From an uncultured Bacteroidales bacterium (GTDB taxonomy: Bacteria; Bacteroidota; Bacteroidia; Bacteroidales; F082), in assembly GCA_937906455.1 (NCBI GenBank), contig CALCYT010000048.1, forward strand, positions 1-64,000: a stretch of DNA of 64,000 bases. The letters are read 5' to 3'. Both the position numbers and the translations under genes were made by a program. Under the pieces are notes generated by a model. It saw only the letters and a list, made by a program, of their open reading frames with translations. It made no database searches and was not told the origin of the DNA. Positions 27,101-35,281 of the stretch are shown here, in pieces (the first letter of the stretch is position 1; the number at the start of each line of letters is the position of its first letter).

Positions 27101-28375
27101 TCCATAAAGAAAATCGTTGTATTTTATATTGAAGATGCCGTCGTTGCCGTTGAGATAAGCCGGCACGAACATCACTTTCACGCGGTCGCCCTCATTGTTC
27201 TGCAAGCCATTCTCGCGCAAAGCGTTAAGCACCATATCCCATTGATAATCATGGATATGATGTGTGCATGGGAAGTCGGTGTGACCAACAATCTCCACCT
27301 CTTTGTTAAGGCGGTGCTGAAGGTCTTTCGACGGCCCGGCAATGTTGCCTGGCACCGCAATCACTGCCACTATGTCGCGTTGCAGGTTCTCATCGTGGTT
27401 GAGCTTCGCCAACATCTTGATAAACAAGTCGATACCTTTGTTATGGAACTCATAACGACCGCTGTTGATAATCAGCATCGAGTCGCGCGGCACTTCTTTC
27501 CCGCAAAGGGCGTCGATGATTGTGAAGATTTTCTCCCTACTCCCCACTCTATTCTCTACACTCTTTTCAATTTTACTTATAAAATCAGAATTTATACCGT
27601 TTATTGTAATGAAATCAGGTTTCCTTTCCAGAAACTGCTCACATTCCCCGGCTGTTATCTCGCTCACCGTGGTGAATACGTCAGAGTTTTGTGCCGATTT
27701 CATCTCCATCGACTGTTGCGACACAATGTTGAAGCGGCTTGCCATGTTTTGCCAGTTGTATGTTGTCAGCTTGCTGTAAAGTGGCAGTCCGTTGCCGCTG
27801 ATGGCTCGTCCGAGATATGTCGCATGGGTAGTGAAAACCGTTGATACATAAGGGCAATGCTCTCTTATGTACAGCACTCCCGCGCCTGTCATCCACTCAT
27901 GGAAATGCGCCACCACATTGTCGTCCGGACCTGCATTCCACTCCACGAAACTCTCGATGACCTTTCCTGCCGCGTATCCGAAAACGACAGGCTCGATATA
28001 GTCCCACTGCCCTTGAATCGAGTCGAGCTGATAACGTTCCCAGAGATGTCCAAGTATCTCATTCTTAATGGGATACATCGATGTGTAGTCGATGAGGATG
28101 GCTATCGGCTTGGCGGAAATCTTCCATCGTCCGACGCGCACCTTCAATCCCAGTTGCTCCGCCACTTTCTCGCGCCACTCGGCGAACAGCGACGGGTCTT
28201 CAACGAAATACATGGTCTCGTGAGCCTCTTTCACCACATCGGGGCCAATGGTAATATAATGATCGTCAAGTATTTGTTTTAATTCTTCTGCTTTTGTTGA
28301 AATGACGGTATATATACCGCCCACCATGTTACAAACCTCCCAGCTTGTCTCAAATAAATAATCTGGCTTTTTCAT
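24146..28375 (-). CDS. Fused glycogen synthase (GT3-like) and alpha-glucan phosphorylase (GT35)
   Basis: 1409 residues joining two opposing enzymes. Residues 1-560 are a GT3-like glycogen synthase: ETSWEVCNMVGGIYTVISTK at the N terminus, EPWGYTPLESIAHGIPT near 430 with the acid/base-type E-x7-E. A linker of about 30 residues leads to residues 590-1409, a short-type alpha-glucan phosphorylase starting LANNLWWCWN, with THTPVPAGHDAF near 880 and the PLP lysine in EASGTSGEKAAMNG near 1160. One polypeptide would elongate glucan from nucleotide sugar and also phosphorolyse it to glucose 1-phosphate. No stop or frameshift is visible at the junction, and the catalytic motifs of both halves are present. 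It sits in a glycogen operon between GH57 and the YqiA-like esterase. Confidence 0.92.
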   Translation of the reverse strand: MKKPDYLFETSWEVCNMVGGIYTVISTKAEELKQILDDHYITIGPDVVKEAHETMYFVEDPSLFAEWREKVAEQLGLKVRVGRWKISAKPIAILIDYTSMYPIKNEILGHLWERYQLDSIQGQWDYIEPVVFGYAAGKVIESFVEWNAGPDDNVVAHFHEWMTGAGVLYIREHCPYVSTVFTTHATYLGRAISGNGLPLYSKLTTYNWQNMASRFNIVSQQSMEMKSAQNSDVFTTVSEITAGECEQFLERKPDFITINGINSDFISKIEKSVENRVGSREKIFTIIDALCGKEVPRDSMLIINSGRYEFHNKGIDLFIKMLAKLNHDENLQRDIVAVIAVPGNIAGPSKDLQHRLNKEVEIVGHTDFPCTHHIHDYQWDMVLNALRENGLQNNEGDRVKVMFVPAYLNGNDGIFNIKYNDFLYGFDLSVFPSYYEPWGYTPLESIAHGIPTITMDVSGFGRYILSESIDNEAVTVIHRDENNDDEVVSKMAEVVEKMTAHSEKENKDNSERALEIASKFVWKSLIANYLEAYDLAIRKSGGKEYIKQSKKYSEVLRNFDYKKQDAPTWKKILIEPVYSDEMKKLQELANNLWWCWNVDAIELFESIDPVAFERLEQNPIALMKSLTKFQIESLEQDEKFVGKLNDVYDKFRKYMSVKPENDNKIAYFSMEYGLLKSLKIYSGGLGILAGDYLKQASDSNANLLAIGLLYRYGYFNQELSVWGDQLSQYLPQKFSTLPLEPVRDDEGNWVTISIAFPGRSVFAKAWKVNVGRISLYLLDTDIEQNSPEDRSITGQLYGGDSEMRIKQEMFLGIGGIRLLNALNIKPTIYHCNEGHAAFCGLERLSNYVAKHNLDFDVAKELVKTSTLFTTHTPVPAGHDAFEENIMRTYLSPIPGRINISWDDFMNLGRMRHNDPNEKFSMSVLAVNLSQEVNGVSRIHGRVSREMFQQMWPGYFAEENHIGYVTNGVHLPTWADKNWQRLYNKVLGEDYIANQSDPTVWEKIQNVPDKDFWNIRKELKHNLIEFIKVKLTEDMQRRSESPKLIIETVEKLNENALIIGFARRFATYKRAHLLFRNLERLAEIVNDPKRPVIFLFAGKAHPNDKAGQDLIKNIIEVGRRKEFVGKVLFINNYDMEIGKLLTSSVDVWMNTPTRPLEASGTSGEKAAMNGTLNFSVLDGWWAEGYRQKAGWAIKEERTYSDQHYQDELDAETIYNTFENEIIPLYFNRNEAGIPTEWIQCMKNDMMQIAPFYTMKRMLDDYFSQYYNKLIERTNWMRADRYAKAFEIVDWKRNVEANWDKIEVESIKVPDPDVRPLTFGDVFIAEITLKTPGLKKGDIGVELVFADKNNDKIDKLLRVETLQMVDAGEGWARYYISIPINHAGIFNYTFRIFPTNAMLPNRQDLPLVKWI

Positions 28376-28377
28376 GA

Positions 28378-28502
28378 GTTAGTCAGTTGTTCAGTTGTTC
28401 AGTTGTTCAGTTGTTCAGTTGTTCAGTTAGTCAATATCCAGATAAAACTGACTAACTGACTAACTGATTAACTGACTAACTGACTAACTGATTAACTGAT
28501 TA
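28378..28502. repeat. Two inverted arrays of 8-bp tandem repeats between glycogen genes
   Basis: The left array (28381-28431) repeats TCAGTTGT/TCAGTTAG. The right array (28446-28502) repeats AACTGACT/AACTGATT seven times. The arrays are largely complementary, so the transcript can fold into a long hairpin around a 15-base centre. The whole spacer between the GH57 stop (28504) and the synthase-phosphorylase ATG (28375) consists of this structure. It may tune termination or mRNA decay inside the operon. Confidence 0.85.
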
Positions 28503-28503
28503 C

Positions 28504-29631
28504 CTATTTCATTCTGTTAATAAAATCCGTTAAAATATTCATATAATTGATATAATAATCGTACGGCGAGCCTTGGTGTTTTGTGCACATCGCGGCGAAG
28601 TTCTCTGCCGCCTGCAACGCCCGCCAGTCACGCATAAGTTCTTCATCCTTAGAGGCTTTCACCTTTTTAAAATATCCATACAAGGTGTCGAGTGCGTCGT
28701 CCTGCATGTCGTTGCCCATCCAGTTGGAGAGGTCACGTTCCTCGTCGCGGCACGACAGCGGGACAGGTGCGTCGAACACTCCCATCGGCTGTAGCTTGTC
28801 CACAATCTGATGAGGCGTAACAAATTGAAAATCAGTGTTTTTCAACACGGCGTCAGGCAGATATCTCATGAAGTCGAAAATACCGGTGGAGGCATCCAAG
28901 GCCTCGCCAAACGTCTCATAGTCGATGAAGATGTTGACGAGCTCCTCCTCTTCCGGAACGGCATTGAGCCATTTCACGAAATCATCAACGGTGAAGGTCT
29001 CGTTGGCAAACTTCAGCGTTATCTCATCGCTCATCTTCCAGTTGCGAAGCATCACCTTTAATTTGGGATTTATCGCATTGACATACAGATAGTTAGGACT
29101 CTTCCATCCTAAAACGTGCTTTGCGCCTTCCGTCAAGATGAGGTCGAAGCCCATTTCAGCCACGTCGGCACCTATCTCATTGGAATAGATAAGCTCCGTG
29201 TTATGGAATGTCTTCGGTCTGACGCCAAACACTTCTTTCATAAGTCGTTTATGGTCAGCGACATCCATCTTGAAAGCGTCTTTATTCGTCAGCGACGCCA
29301 CCGAGTGGGAATATGTCTCGGCCAGCACCTCGACATTGCCTGTAGCCACTAATTTTTTAAAGCTCTCCAAGGCATAGGGCGCATACACCTCCATCTGCTC
29401 GACAGCCGGTCCCGAGAACGACATGGCGAACTTCATCTTGTTGCCGAGTTCCGCTATCTTATCCATCATCAATTGATTCATAGGCACGTAGCAACGCTCA
29501 GCCACACGCTGCATAGTGATGCGGTTCGAATAGTCGTCGTAGTAGTAATGACGTTTTCCGATATCGAAAAAACGATAAGTGCGGAGCCTGTAAGGCTGAT
29601 GCACTTGGAAATAGAAACATAATGCTCTCAT
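28504..29631 (-). CDS. Glycoside hydrolase family 57 protein (alpha-amylase or glucanotransferase-like)
   Basis: 375 residues. The N terminus LCFYFQVHQPYRL is the first GH57 motif (HQPY), the nucleophile Glu lies in TFHNTELIYSNE near 145, and the catalytic Asp/Glu region is IDYETFGEAL near 240. It lacks a signal peptide, so it is cytoplasmic. In Bacteroidetes this gene accompanies GH133 and GT4 genes for glycogen turnover; activity on alpha-1,4 glucans is inferred. It starts 5 bases after the GT4 gene. Confidence 0.9.
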   Translation of the reverse strand: MRALCFYFQVHQPYRLRTYRFFDIGKRHYYYDDYSNRITMQRVAERCYVPMNQLMMDKIAELGNKMKFAMSFSGPAVEQMEVYAPYALESFKKLVATGNVEVLAETYSHSVASLTNKDAFKMDVADHKRLMKEVFGVRPKTFHNTELIYSNEIGADVAEMGFDLILTEGAKHVLGWKSPNYLYVNAINPKLKVMLRNWKMSDEITLKFANETFTVDDFVKWLNAVPEEEELVNIFIDYETFGEALDASTGIFDFMRYLPDAVLKNTDFQFVTPHQIVDKLQPMGVFDAPVPLSCRDEERDLSNWMGNDMQDDALDTLYGYFKKVKASKDEELMRDWRALQAAENFAAMCTKHQGSPYDYYINYMNILTDFINRMK

Positions 29632-29636
29632 ATCTT

Positions 29637-30926
29637 TTATTCTTTATTTATAGCTTTTTCATACACCGCCTTTATCTTCTTCGCGGCATATTCCCATTTG
29701 AGGTTATCGACCTCTTCCTTCCCTTTCTTACGGAAAATATCGTTCACCGCCTTGTATTTGCAGAGACCGTAGATGGCGTCGGCGAGCCCGTTGATGTCCC
29801 AGAAATCTACTTTCAAGGCATGCTCCACCACTTCTGAGACGCCCGACTGTTTTGAGATTACGACAGGCACATTAAGCCGCATCGCTTCAAGCGGCACTAT
29901 GCCAAAAGGCTCTGATATTGAAGGCATTACGAACACGTCGGTCATTGCAAACATCTGATCGACGTCATTGCCTTTCAGGAATCCGGTGAAATGGAAGTTA
30001 GATCCGATCTTGAGCTGAGCCACACGTTTTATCATTTTTTGCAAGAGGTCGCCGGTGCCGGCCATCACGAAATGTATGCTCGGGTCAACTTGGAGAATCT
30101 TGTATGCCGCCTCCACGAAATACTCCGGACCTTTCTGGAAGGTGATACGTCCGAGGAAAGTCACCACCTTGTTGGTCAGGCCGCTGCGCTCGTATTCATC
30201 GAGAGATTTGTCGCTCGGCTCCACCGCGTTATGCACCGTAATGACCTTGTCGGGATTGATGCCGTATTTCTCAACGACGATGTTGCGTGTCCAGTCGCTC
30301 ACTGTTATCACCAAGTCGGCGGCCTCCATGCCGCGCCGCTCGATGGCGTAAACGTCGGTGTTGATGTTCTCGCCCGAGCGGTCGAACTCCGTGGCGTGCA
30401 TGTGCACCACCAGCGGCTTGCCCGTGGTCTCTTTGGCAGCGATACCTGCGGAATATGTCAGCCAGTCGTGGGCATGGATGACGTCGAAGTCGTATTGCGT
30501 GGCGAGCGAAGACCCGATAAGGGCGTAGCGAGCCACTTCTTCCATGAGGTTTGCGCCGTATTTGCCGGAGAACTCGTATCTCGGCGCGAACACCGAGCTA
30601 TGGAACCCGCGTGTGGCATGACGCTGTTCCTCCACCATGACCTCGTATTGCTCCGGACCCACATACGGGATGATATTGGAGCCAATCTCCATGTATTGCA
30701 CTCTGTCCCAATAACTTCGCTCAGTCTCGTGGTCGATGTCAACAGTCACGTCGCTGGCGTTGAGCAGACGCACATTGGTCTGGTCCTCATCGCCGAAGGC
30801 CTTAGGTACCACAAAAAGCACGTCAACGCCGTTTTTGGCGAGACCTTTTGTCATGCCGAAGCACGCTGTGCCGAGACCGCCCGTGATATGAGGCGGAAAC
30901 TCCCAACCAAACATCAAGACTCTCAT
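29637..30926 (-). CDS. GT4 glycosyltransferase of the glycogen cluster
   Basis: 429 residues, GT-B fold. The N-terminal nucleotide-sugar enzyme motif is FGWEFPPHITGGLGTACFGM, with VVHMHATEFDRSG and VITVSDWTRN in the middle, LGRITFQKGPEYFVEA near 260 and the E-x7-E motif EPFGIVPLEAM near 350. It is probably a glucan-elongating transferase acting with the fused GT3-like synthase. It overlaps the GH133 gene upstream by ATGA. Confidence 0.88.
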   Translation of the reverse strand: MRVLMFGWEFPPHITGGLGTACFGMTKGLAKNGVDVLFVVPKAFGDEDQTNVRLLNASDVTVDIDHETERSYWDRVQYMEIGSNIIPYVGPEQYEVMVEEQRHATRGFHSSVFAPRYEFSGKYGANLMEEVARYALIGSSLATQYDFDVIHAHDWLTYSAGIAAKETTGKPLVVHMHATEFDRSGENINTDVYAIERRGMEAADLVITVSDWTRNIVVEKYGINPDKVITVHNAVEPSDKSLDEYERSGLTNKVVTFLGRITFQKGPEYFVEAAYKILQVDPSIHFVMAGTGDLLQKMIKRVAQLKIGSNFHFTGFLKGNDVDQMFAMTDVFVMPSISEPFGIVPLEAMRLNVPVVISKQSGVSEVVEHALKVDFWDINGLADAIYGLCKYKAVNDIFRKKGKEEVDNLKWEYAAKKIKAVYEKAINKE

Positions 30927-32986
30927 ACTCTCTTATTTTTTTTGACGCGATGAATCGTGTCGTTTTTGTTATCATTCTTCTCGTCAGAAATGCTGGAATT
31001 GTCAACGTCGAAACGCGCCATCTCAGCGTCGGTGCTGTATCTCAGCCAGTTTATCACATATTTCAGATACAGCAACGCCGCCACGCTCGTCGATTGCGAG
31101 ATACATCCGCGAGGCTCATGGGGCGGATTGCCGTCATAAATCTCGGAGATGCTCCCGATGCCGTTGTCAAACACCGTCTGCTCGAAGCCCCGGTACATGT
31201 CCTCGAGATAAGGCAATGCTGTTTTTCGATAGAGACGCACGCACAAATCCGTGTAAGGCATCATCAGCCAAGGAAACACCGTGCCGTTGTGATACGCCTG
31301 CTCACGCTCGCGATGGTTGCCTATCGTCACGCCCCGATAGTTGACATCACGAGGCGACAACGAGCGCAACCCTCTGATTGTCAGGAGTTCCGAGCGTGTG
31401 ATGTCAAGGATGCGCTTCTTCATGGTGTCGTTCAGCGGAGAATAACGCAGCGACGCCGCTATCATCATATTCGGACGCACCATCCCGTTTTTCTCGTCTC
31501 CGTTGACATAATCGTAAAACATGTCGTTTTGCTCGTCATAGAAGGTCTTCACAAACGATGTCTCGAGTTTCTTCGCCAATTGTTGCCATTTCGCAAGATA
31601 CGGGTTCTTCTTGTCGGCCACCCTCAGCAACTCCACGCCATAGCGTAACGCATTATACCACAAGGCGTTGACCTCGATGGCATAACCAGTCCTCGGTGTC
31701 CACGGCTTACCATCGCAGAACACGTTCATCCATGTCAGGGCAAGGTTTTCATTGCCGGCGTACAGTAGTCCGTCGTCCTGCGCCTTCACGTTGAAGTCGG
31801 TGCCGCTGATGAAGCTGTCGATGATTTTTGTTATCACATCGCCGTATTCGCGCCATATCGCTGTTCTCGTCTTACCCAGCATCGACTCATATTTCTGAAG
31901 ATTCATGAAGAACAGCAGCGGTGAATCGACGGCGGTGTAGTAAAGGCTTTTCTGGTAGTATTTATGCGGGAAGAACGCGCCTTGCATCCTGTTTATGAAA
32001 TATTTCAGCATCTCCTTGAACGTCTTCTCGTCTTCGTTGGCGAGGCAGATGCCTGGCATTGAGAGGAAGGTGTCGCGGCTGCAGGAGCCAAACCACGGGA
32101 AACCCGCATACATCCTGGTGCCCTCGTCACCTCTGATGATAAACTGAAGAGCCGAGTTCTGCAGACAGTGGTCGAAGTCGTCGCATGGGATACGGTGTTC
32201 TATCTGGTCTTCGAAATGTTTTTTCAAGATGGCGGGGTTTCTCTCTTCTAAGCCTGCCGACACCACTACGCTTTCGCCGGGTTTCATGCCCACCTCAAAG
32301 AAACCTGGCACATAAAGATCTTCTGTGGCCTCGTATCCACGCTCGAACTCTCTGATATAGAATACGTTACGATACCAGTCAGGACAATGGGTGTATTCCG
32401 TCGCTTTTGAGAGCTGGAAGCACAGATGGTCGTAATTCTCATACATCTGCCAGGCGGCACCGTTTTTCAGAGGGATGTATTTACGGTTGGCGACGTGGTT
32501 CTCATGTGTCACCATGTGGACGTTGCGGAATGCCAGGAACGGCGTGAGCCTCAGCGTGATAGGCTGCGCCGCCTCTTCGAGGGTGTAACGCAGCAACACA
32601 CGTGACTCCTTCTCTCCAAAAATCAACTCTTTAACGAAAATGGAGCTTCCTATGCGATATCTCATTTTAGGGATAGGCTCGGCGGTGAACTCACGCATGT
32701 ATTTGTGCCCGCGCGGCGCCACGGTGCCGTCCTGATACTCGTGCACACCAAGGTGGAACTCCTCCTTGTTGGCGATTATCGTCTCGTCAATAGACGACAG
32801 CAAAACGTGGTTGTTGTTGTCGAGTTGAGGCTGAGGAACGACCAGCAATCCGTGGTATTTCCTTGTGTTACAACCTATTATCGTTGTGTTATAAAAAGCA
32901 CCCAAACGGTTGGATCGCAATACTTCCTTGTTCATCGAGAACTCAAGGTTCACTAACTGCCGTTTGTCGAAAGAGATGTATGACAT
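30923..32986 (-). CDS. Amylo-alpha-1,6-glucosidase, glycogen debranching enzyme (GH133)
   Basis: 687 residues. The N-terminal domain begins SNRLGAFYNTTIIGCNTRKYHGLLV, a hallmark of bacterial debranching enzymes. The C-terminal (alpha/alpha)6 barrel contains AGFPWFGSCSRDTFLSMPG near 308, ENLALTWMNVF near 415 and YHNGTVFPWLMMPYT near 570. It cleaves alpha-1,6 branches of glycogen. It is the first gene of the operon GH133-GT4-GH57-synthase/phosphorylase-esterase, with a promoter at 33093. It carries a charged, low-complexity C-terminal tail rich in Asp, Asn and Lys. Confidence 0.92.
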   Translation of the reverse strand: MSYISFDKRQLVNLEFSMNKEVLRSNRLGAFYNTTIIGCNTRKYHGLLVVPQPQLDNNNHVLLSSIDETIIANKEEFHLGVHEYQDGTVAPRGHKYMREFTAEPIPKMRYRIGSSIFVKELIFGEKESRVLLRYTLEEAAQPITLRLTPFLAFRNVHMVTHENHVANRKYIPLKNGAAWQMYENYDHLCFQLSKATEYTHCPDWYRNVFYIREFERGYEATEDLYVPGFFEVGMKPGESVVVSAGLEERNPAILKKHFEDQIEHRIPCDDFDHCLQNSALQFIIRGDEGTRMYAGFPWFGSCSRDTFLSMPGICLANEDEKTFKEMLKYFINRMQGAFFPHKYYQKSLYYTAVDSPLLFFMNLQKYESMLGKTRTAIWREYGDVITKIIDSFISGTDFNVKAQDDGLLYAGNENLALTWMNVFCDGKPWTPRTGYAIEVNALWYNALRYGVELLRVADKKNPYLAKWQQLAKKLETSFVKTFYDEQNDMFYDYVNGDEKNGMVRPNMMIAASLRYSPLNDTMKKRILDITRSELLTIRGLRSLSPRDVNYRGVTIGNHREREQAYHNGTVFPWLMMPYTDLCVRLYRKTALPYLEDMYRGFEQTVFDNGIGSISEIYDGNPPHEPRGCISQSTSVAALLYLKYVINWLRYSTDAEMARFDVDNSSISDEKNDNKNDTIHRVKKNKRV

Positions 32987-33000
32987 ATTTTTTAGAATTT

Positions 33001-33060
33001 AGAAGTCAGAAGCCAGAAGTCAGAAGCCGGAAGTCAGAAGCCGGAAGTCAGAAGCCGGAA
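33001..33060. repeat. Tandem array of a 14-bp unit in the glycogen operon leader
   Basis: 4.3 perfect or near-perfect copies of (A/G)GAAGTCAGAAGCC with no spacers. It lies between the promoter at 33093 and the GH133 start at 32986, so it is transcribed in the 5' leader. The 14-mer is itself two related 7-mers. Confidence 0.9.
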
Positions 33061-33092
33061 CAGACCGTTGGCTAAAACTTTAAATTAACTCG

Positions 33093-33123
33093 CAAATATA
33101 ATACAATTAATAATATAAAGCAA
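33093..33123 (-). promoter_or_regulatory. Promoter of the glycogen operon
   Basis: On the minus strand TTG, a 20-base spacer and TATATTTG. The leader to the GH133 ATG is about 100 bases and contains the 14-bp repeat array. Bases 33124-33290 are AT-rich with no gene seen. Confidence 0.65.
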
Positions 33124-33296
33124 GATTTTTTTTACAAAATCGTATTTTTTAACATATATTGCGGAAAAATGCAAATTTTCGAAGAATTTTCGGCAAAAAA
33201 CAGACAAACAATCGTCAATCCCTACGCTCTATTCTAAATTAAGGCACAACATCCCCCGGAAAAAATAATTTTTTTATTAATTTTTTAATTTTTCCT

Positions 33297-33304
33297 TATC
33301 TTTG
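33297..33304 (+). promoter_or_regulatory. -7 promoter box for the LutA-like gene
   Basis: TATCTTTG lies 24 bases before the ATG at 33328, after a long T-rich tract. Confidence 0.6.
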
Positions 33305-33327
33305 CAGCCTAAACTCAACGCATTATC

Positions 33328-34053
33328 ATGACAATAGACCTCTTTGTGCCCTGTCTCATCGACCAGTTTTACCCTATGACGGCCATGAATGCCATCAAGC
33401 TGTTGAAGGCGGCCGGCGTCGGGGTGGAATACAATCCGGAGCAGACCTGTTGCGGCAAATTCGCGTTCAACAGCGGGTTTATCGACGAGTCCAAAACGCT
33501 TGGAGAGAAGTTTCTGCGCGACTTTCCAAACAGCCGTCCTATCGTGGGGCTTAGCGCGTCATGCGTGGGATTCATCAAGACGAGATACAAGGAGCTTTTC
33601 TACAATACCAGCCTCCATTTGGAATACAAGCGACTTGTAGGCAACATATTTGAAATCACTGATTTTCTTGTAAATCAACTGCATCAGGATTATTTTGAGG
33701 CAGTTTTCCGGCACAAGGCGGCATATCTCGACTCATGCTCGTCGTTGAGAGAGTTGGGTCTGAGAAACGAGGCGCGCCAGCTGCTTTCAAAAGTCAACGG
33801 ACTTGAGCTTGTCGAGCTTAGTCATCCGGAGATTTGCTGCGGCATGGGCAAAGGGCTGTTCGCCGTGCAACATGAGGCAATATCCTCATCGATGGCGGGA
33901 CAAAAGATAGCAGACGCCTTGGATTCCGGCGCGGAATATCTGATTACCAACGACATAGCCTGCCATCTGCATCTCGCCTCATACGCGAAAAAACAAGGCC
34001 TGCCTATTGAGATTATTCACATAGTGGATGTCTTGACATCAGGATGGGAGTAG
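33328..34053 (+). CDS. LutA/YkgE-type Fe-S oxidoreductase subunit (CCG domains)
   Basis: 241 residues with two cysteine-rich CCG modules: TCCGKFAFNSG near 41 and ICCGMGKG near 171, plus LSASCVG and LDSCSSL in between. This is the family of the lactate utilisation subunit LutA, expected to oxidise L-lactate together with LutB and LutC, which bind flavin/Fe-S. No lutB or lutC is in this window, so the role in lactate oxidation is tentative. The last 41 bases overlap the convergent aroA gene. Confidence 0.85.
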   Translation: MTIDLFVPCLIDQFYPMTAMNAIKLLKAAGVGVEYNPEQTCCGKFAFNSGFIDESKTLGEKFLRDFPNSRPIVGLSASCVGFIKTRYKELFYNTSLHLEYKRLVGNIFEITDFLVNQLHQDYFEAVFRHKAAYLDSCSSLRELGLRNEARQLLSKVNGLELVELSHPEICCGMGKGLFAVQHEAISSSMAGQKIADALDSGAEYLITNDIACHLHLASYAKKQGLPIEIIHIVDVLTSGWE

Positions 34054-35281
34054 ATTCTTCCCAAAAACCGGGATAGGATTTCGACACCACCCCGGCATCA
34101 TTTATCTCGATGTCGCCAATCCTCAGCGCAAGCGGTGCCAATGCCATGGCGATACGGTGGTCGCCGTGGGAATCAAAGACAATAGGTTGCTTATCGCGTT
34201 GAGAATCAATATAATACATCTTTAACTTCGCCAATTCCGTCGCCATAGCCTTGCCTCTGTCCGACTCCTTGTAAACGAGATTGCTCAGTCCCGTGAAACG
34301 TGCTTCTACGCCAAGTCCTGCACATGTCGTGGCGATGGTGGGGTATAAATCCGGATTATTGGTGAAATCGAACTGTGGAATAATATTTATATCTGTCTCT
34401 ACATGGCTGATAATCAAATCATTACCATCTTGGACGGATTTCACTCCAAGTTGCTCGAACCATTTCGCGACAATGGCGTCGCCTTGTGCCGAATCGAGAT
34501 GAAGGTTGCGTAACGTAGCGCGGCAATTTCTACCCAAGGCAACCATCTCGAACCAGTACGATGCACATGTCCAATCGGATTCAACACAATATTCAACATC
34601 TTTATATTCTGACGGTTGCATAAAAATATCACGCCCATTGCGATGGATTTTCACGCCGAATCTCCGCATGATGTCAATGGTCATGTCAATGTAAGGCAGC
34701 GACGACAGAGCACCGTCAAGATGCATAGTCACCACGTCGCACGTCGCATTGTGTTCGGACGATGGAATCGTTTTTCTATAACAAGGTGTCGCCATCAATA
34801 TCGACGAGGCGAATTGCGAGCTTCGTGAAACATCGACCGAAAGCTTGTCAAAGTTCAAGTCACGCCCCTTGATTCTCAATGGCGGAAAGCCGTCTTTGCC
34901 CGTGTATTCAATATCAGCTCCGATGTTTTGCAAGGCCTCAACTATCTCATTTACAGGACGTTGCTTCATACGCTCAGAGCCTGTCAGCAACCAATCGCCG
35001 TTTCTCAACGACAATGCCGTGACGAGGAACCGCAACACCGTGCCTGCGTTTTGGCAGTCAATAATCGTCGGATTTGCTCGCGAAGTCACATGGATGTTTG
35101 AGGTTGACAAGAATTGCAATGTTTTTTTTAATAATTGCGTGTCATCCGATGCCGAAAGATTCTTGACGCGCGGCTCAAAACCTCCGTAATACGCAATCAT
35201 CAGAGCGCGGTTGCTCTGGCTTTTGCTGCCGACAAGGTTTGCCGTAACATCAAAGTCCTTATTTGCTCCAATAATTCGCAT
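34013..35281 (-). CDS. aroA: 3-phosphoshikimate 1-carboxyvinyltransferase (EPSP synthase)
   Basis: 422 residues. The N-terminal SKSQSNRALMIAY and NAGTVLRFLVTAL (phosphoenolpyruvate-site Asn-Ala-Gly-Thr) and the C-terminal YKESDRGKAMATEL and DHRIAMALAPLAL blocks are all present. It makes EPSP in the shikimate pathway. It overlaps the end of aroB by 23 bases, so the two shikimate genes are coupled. Its 3' end overlaps the convergent LutA-like gene. Confidence 0.95.
   Translation of the reverse strand: MRIIGANKDFDVTANLVGSKSQSNRALMIAYYGGFEPRVKNLSASDDTQLLKKTLQFLSTSNIHVTSRANPTIIDCQNAGTVLRFLVTALSLRNGDWLLTGSERMKQRPVNEIVEALQNIGADIEYTGKDGFPPLRIKGRDLNFDKLSVDVSRSSQFASSILMATPCYRKTIPSSEHNATCDVVTMHLDGALSSLPYIDMTIDIMRRFGVKIHRNGRDIFMQPSEYKDVEYCVESDWTCASYWFEMVALGRNCRATLRNLHLDSAQGDAIVAKWFEQLGVKSVQDGNDLIISHVETDINIIPQFDFTNNPDLYPTIATTCAGLGVEARFTGLSNLVYKESDRGKAMATELAKLKMYYIDSQRDKQPIVFDSHGDHRIAMALAPLALRIGDIEINDAGVVSKSYPGFWEESTPILMSRHPLCE

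Noticed and set aside
28378..28502. Possible CRISPR array
   Set aside because: The repeats are contiguous 8-mers with no spacers and there are no cas genes; the same holds for the arrays at 3615 and 33001.
29991..30953. 320-residue open frame on the plus strand
   Set aside because: Antisense to the GT4 gene of the glycogen cluster, His/Val-rich shadow composition and no family features.
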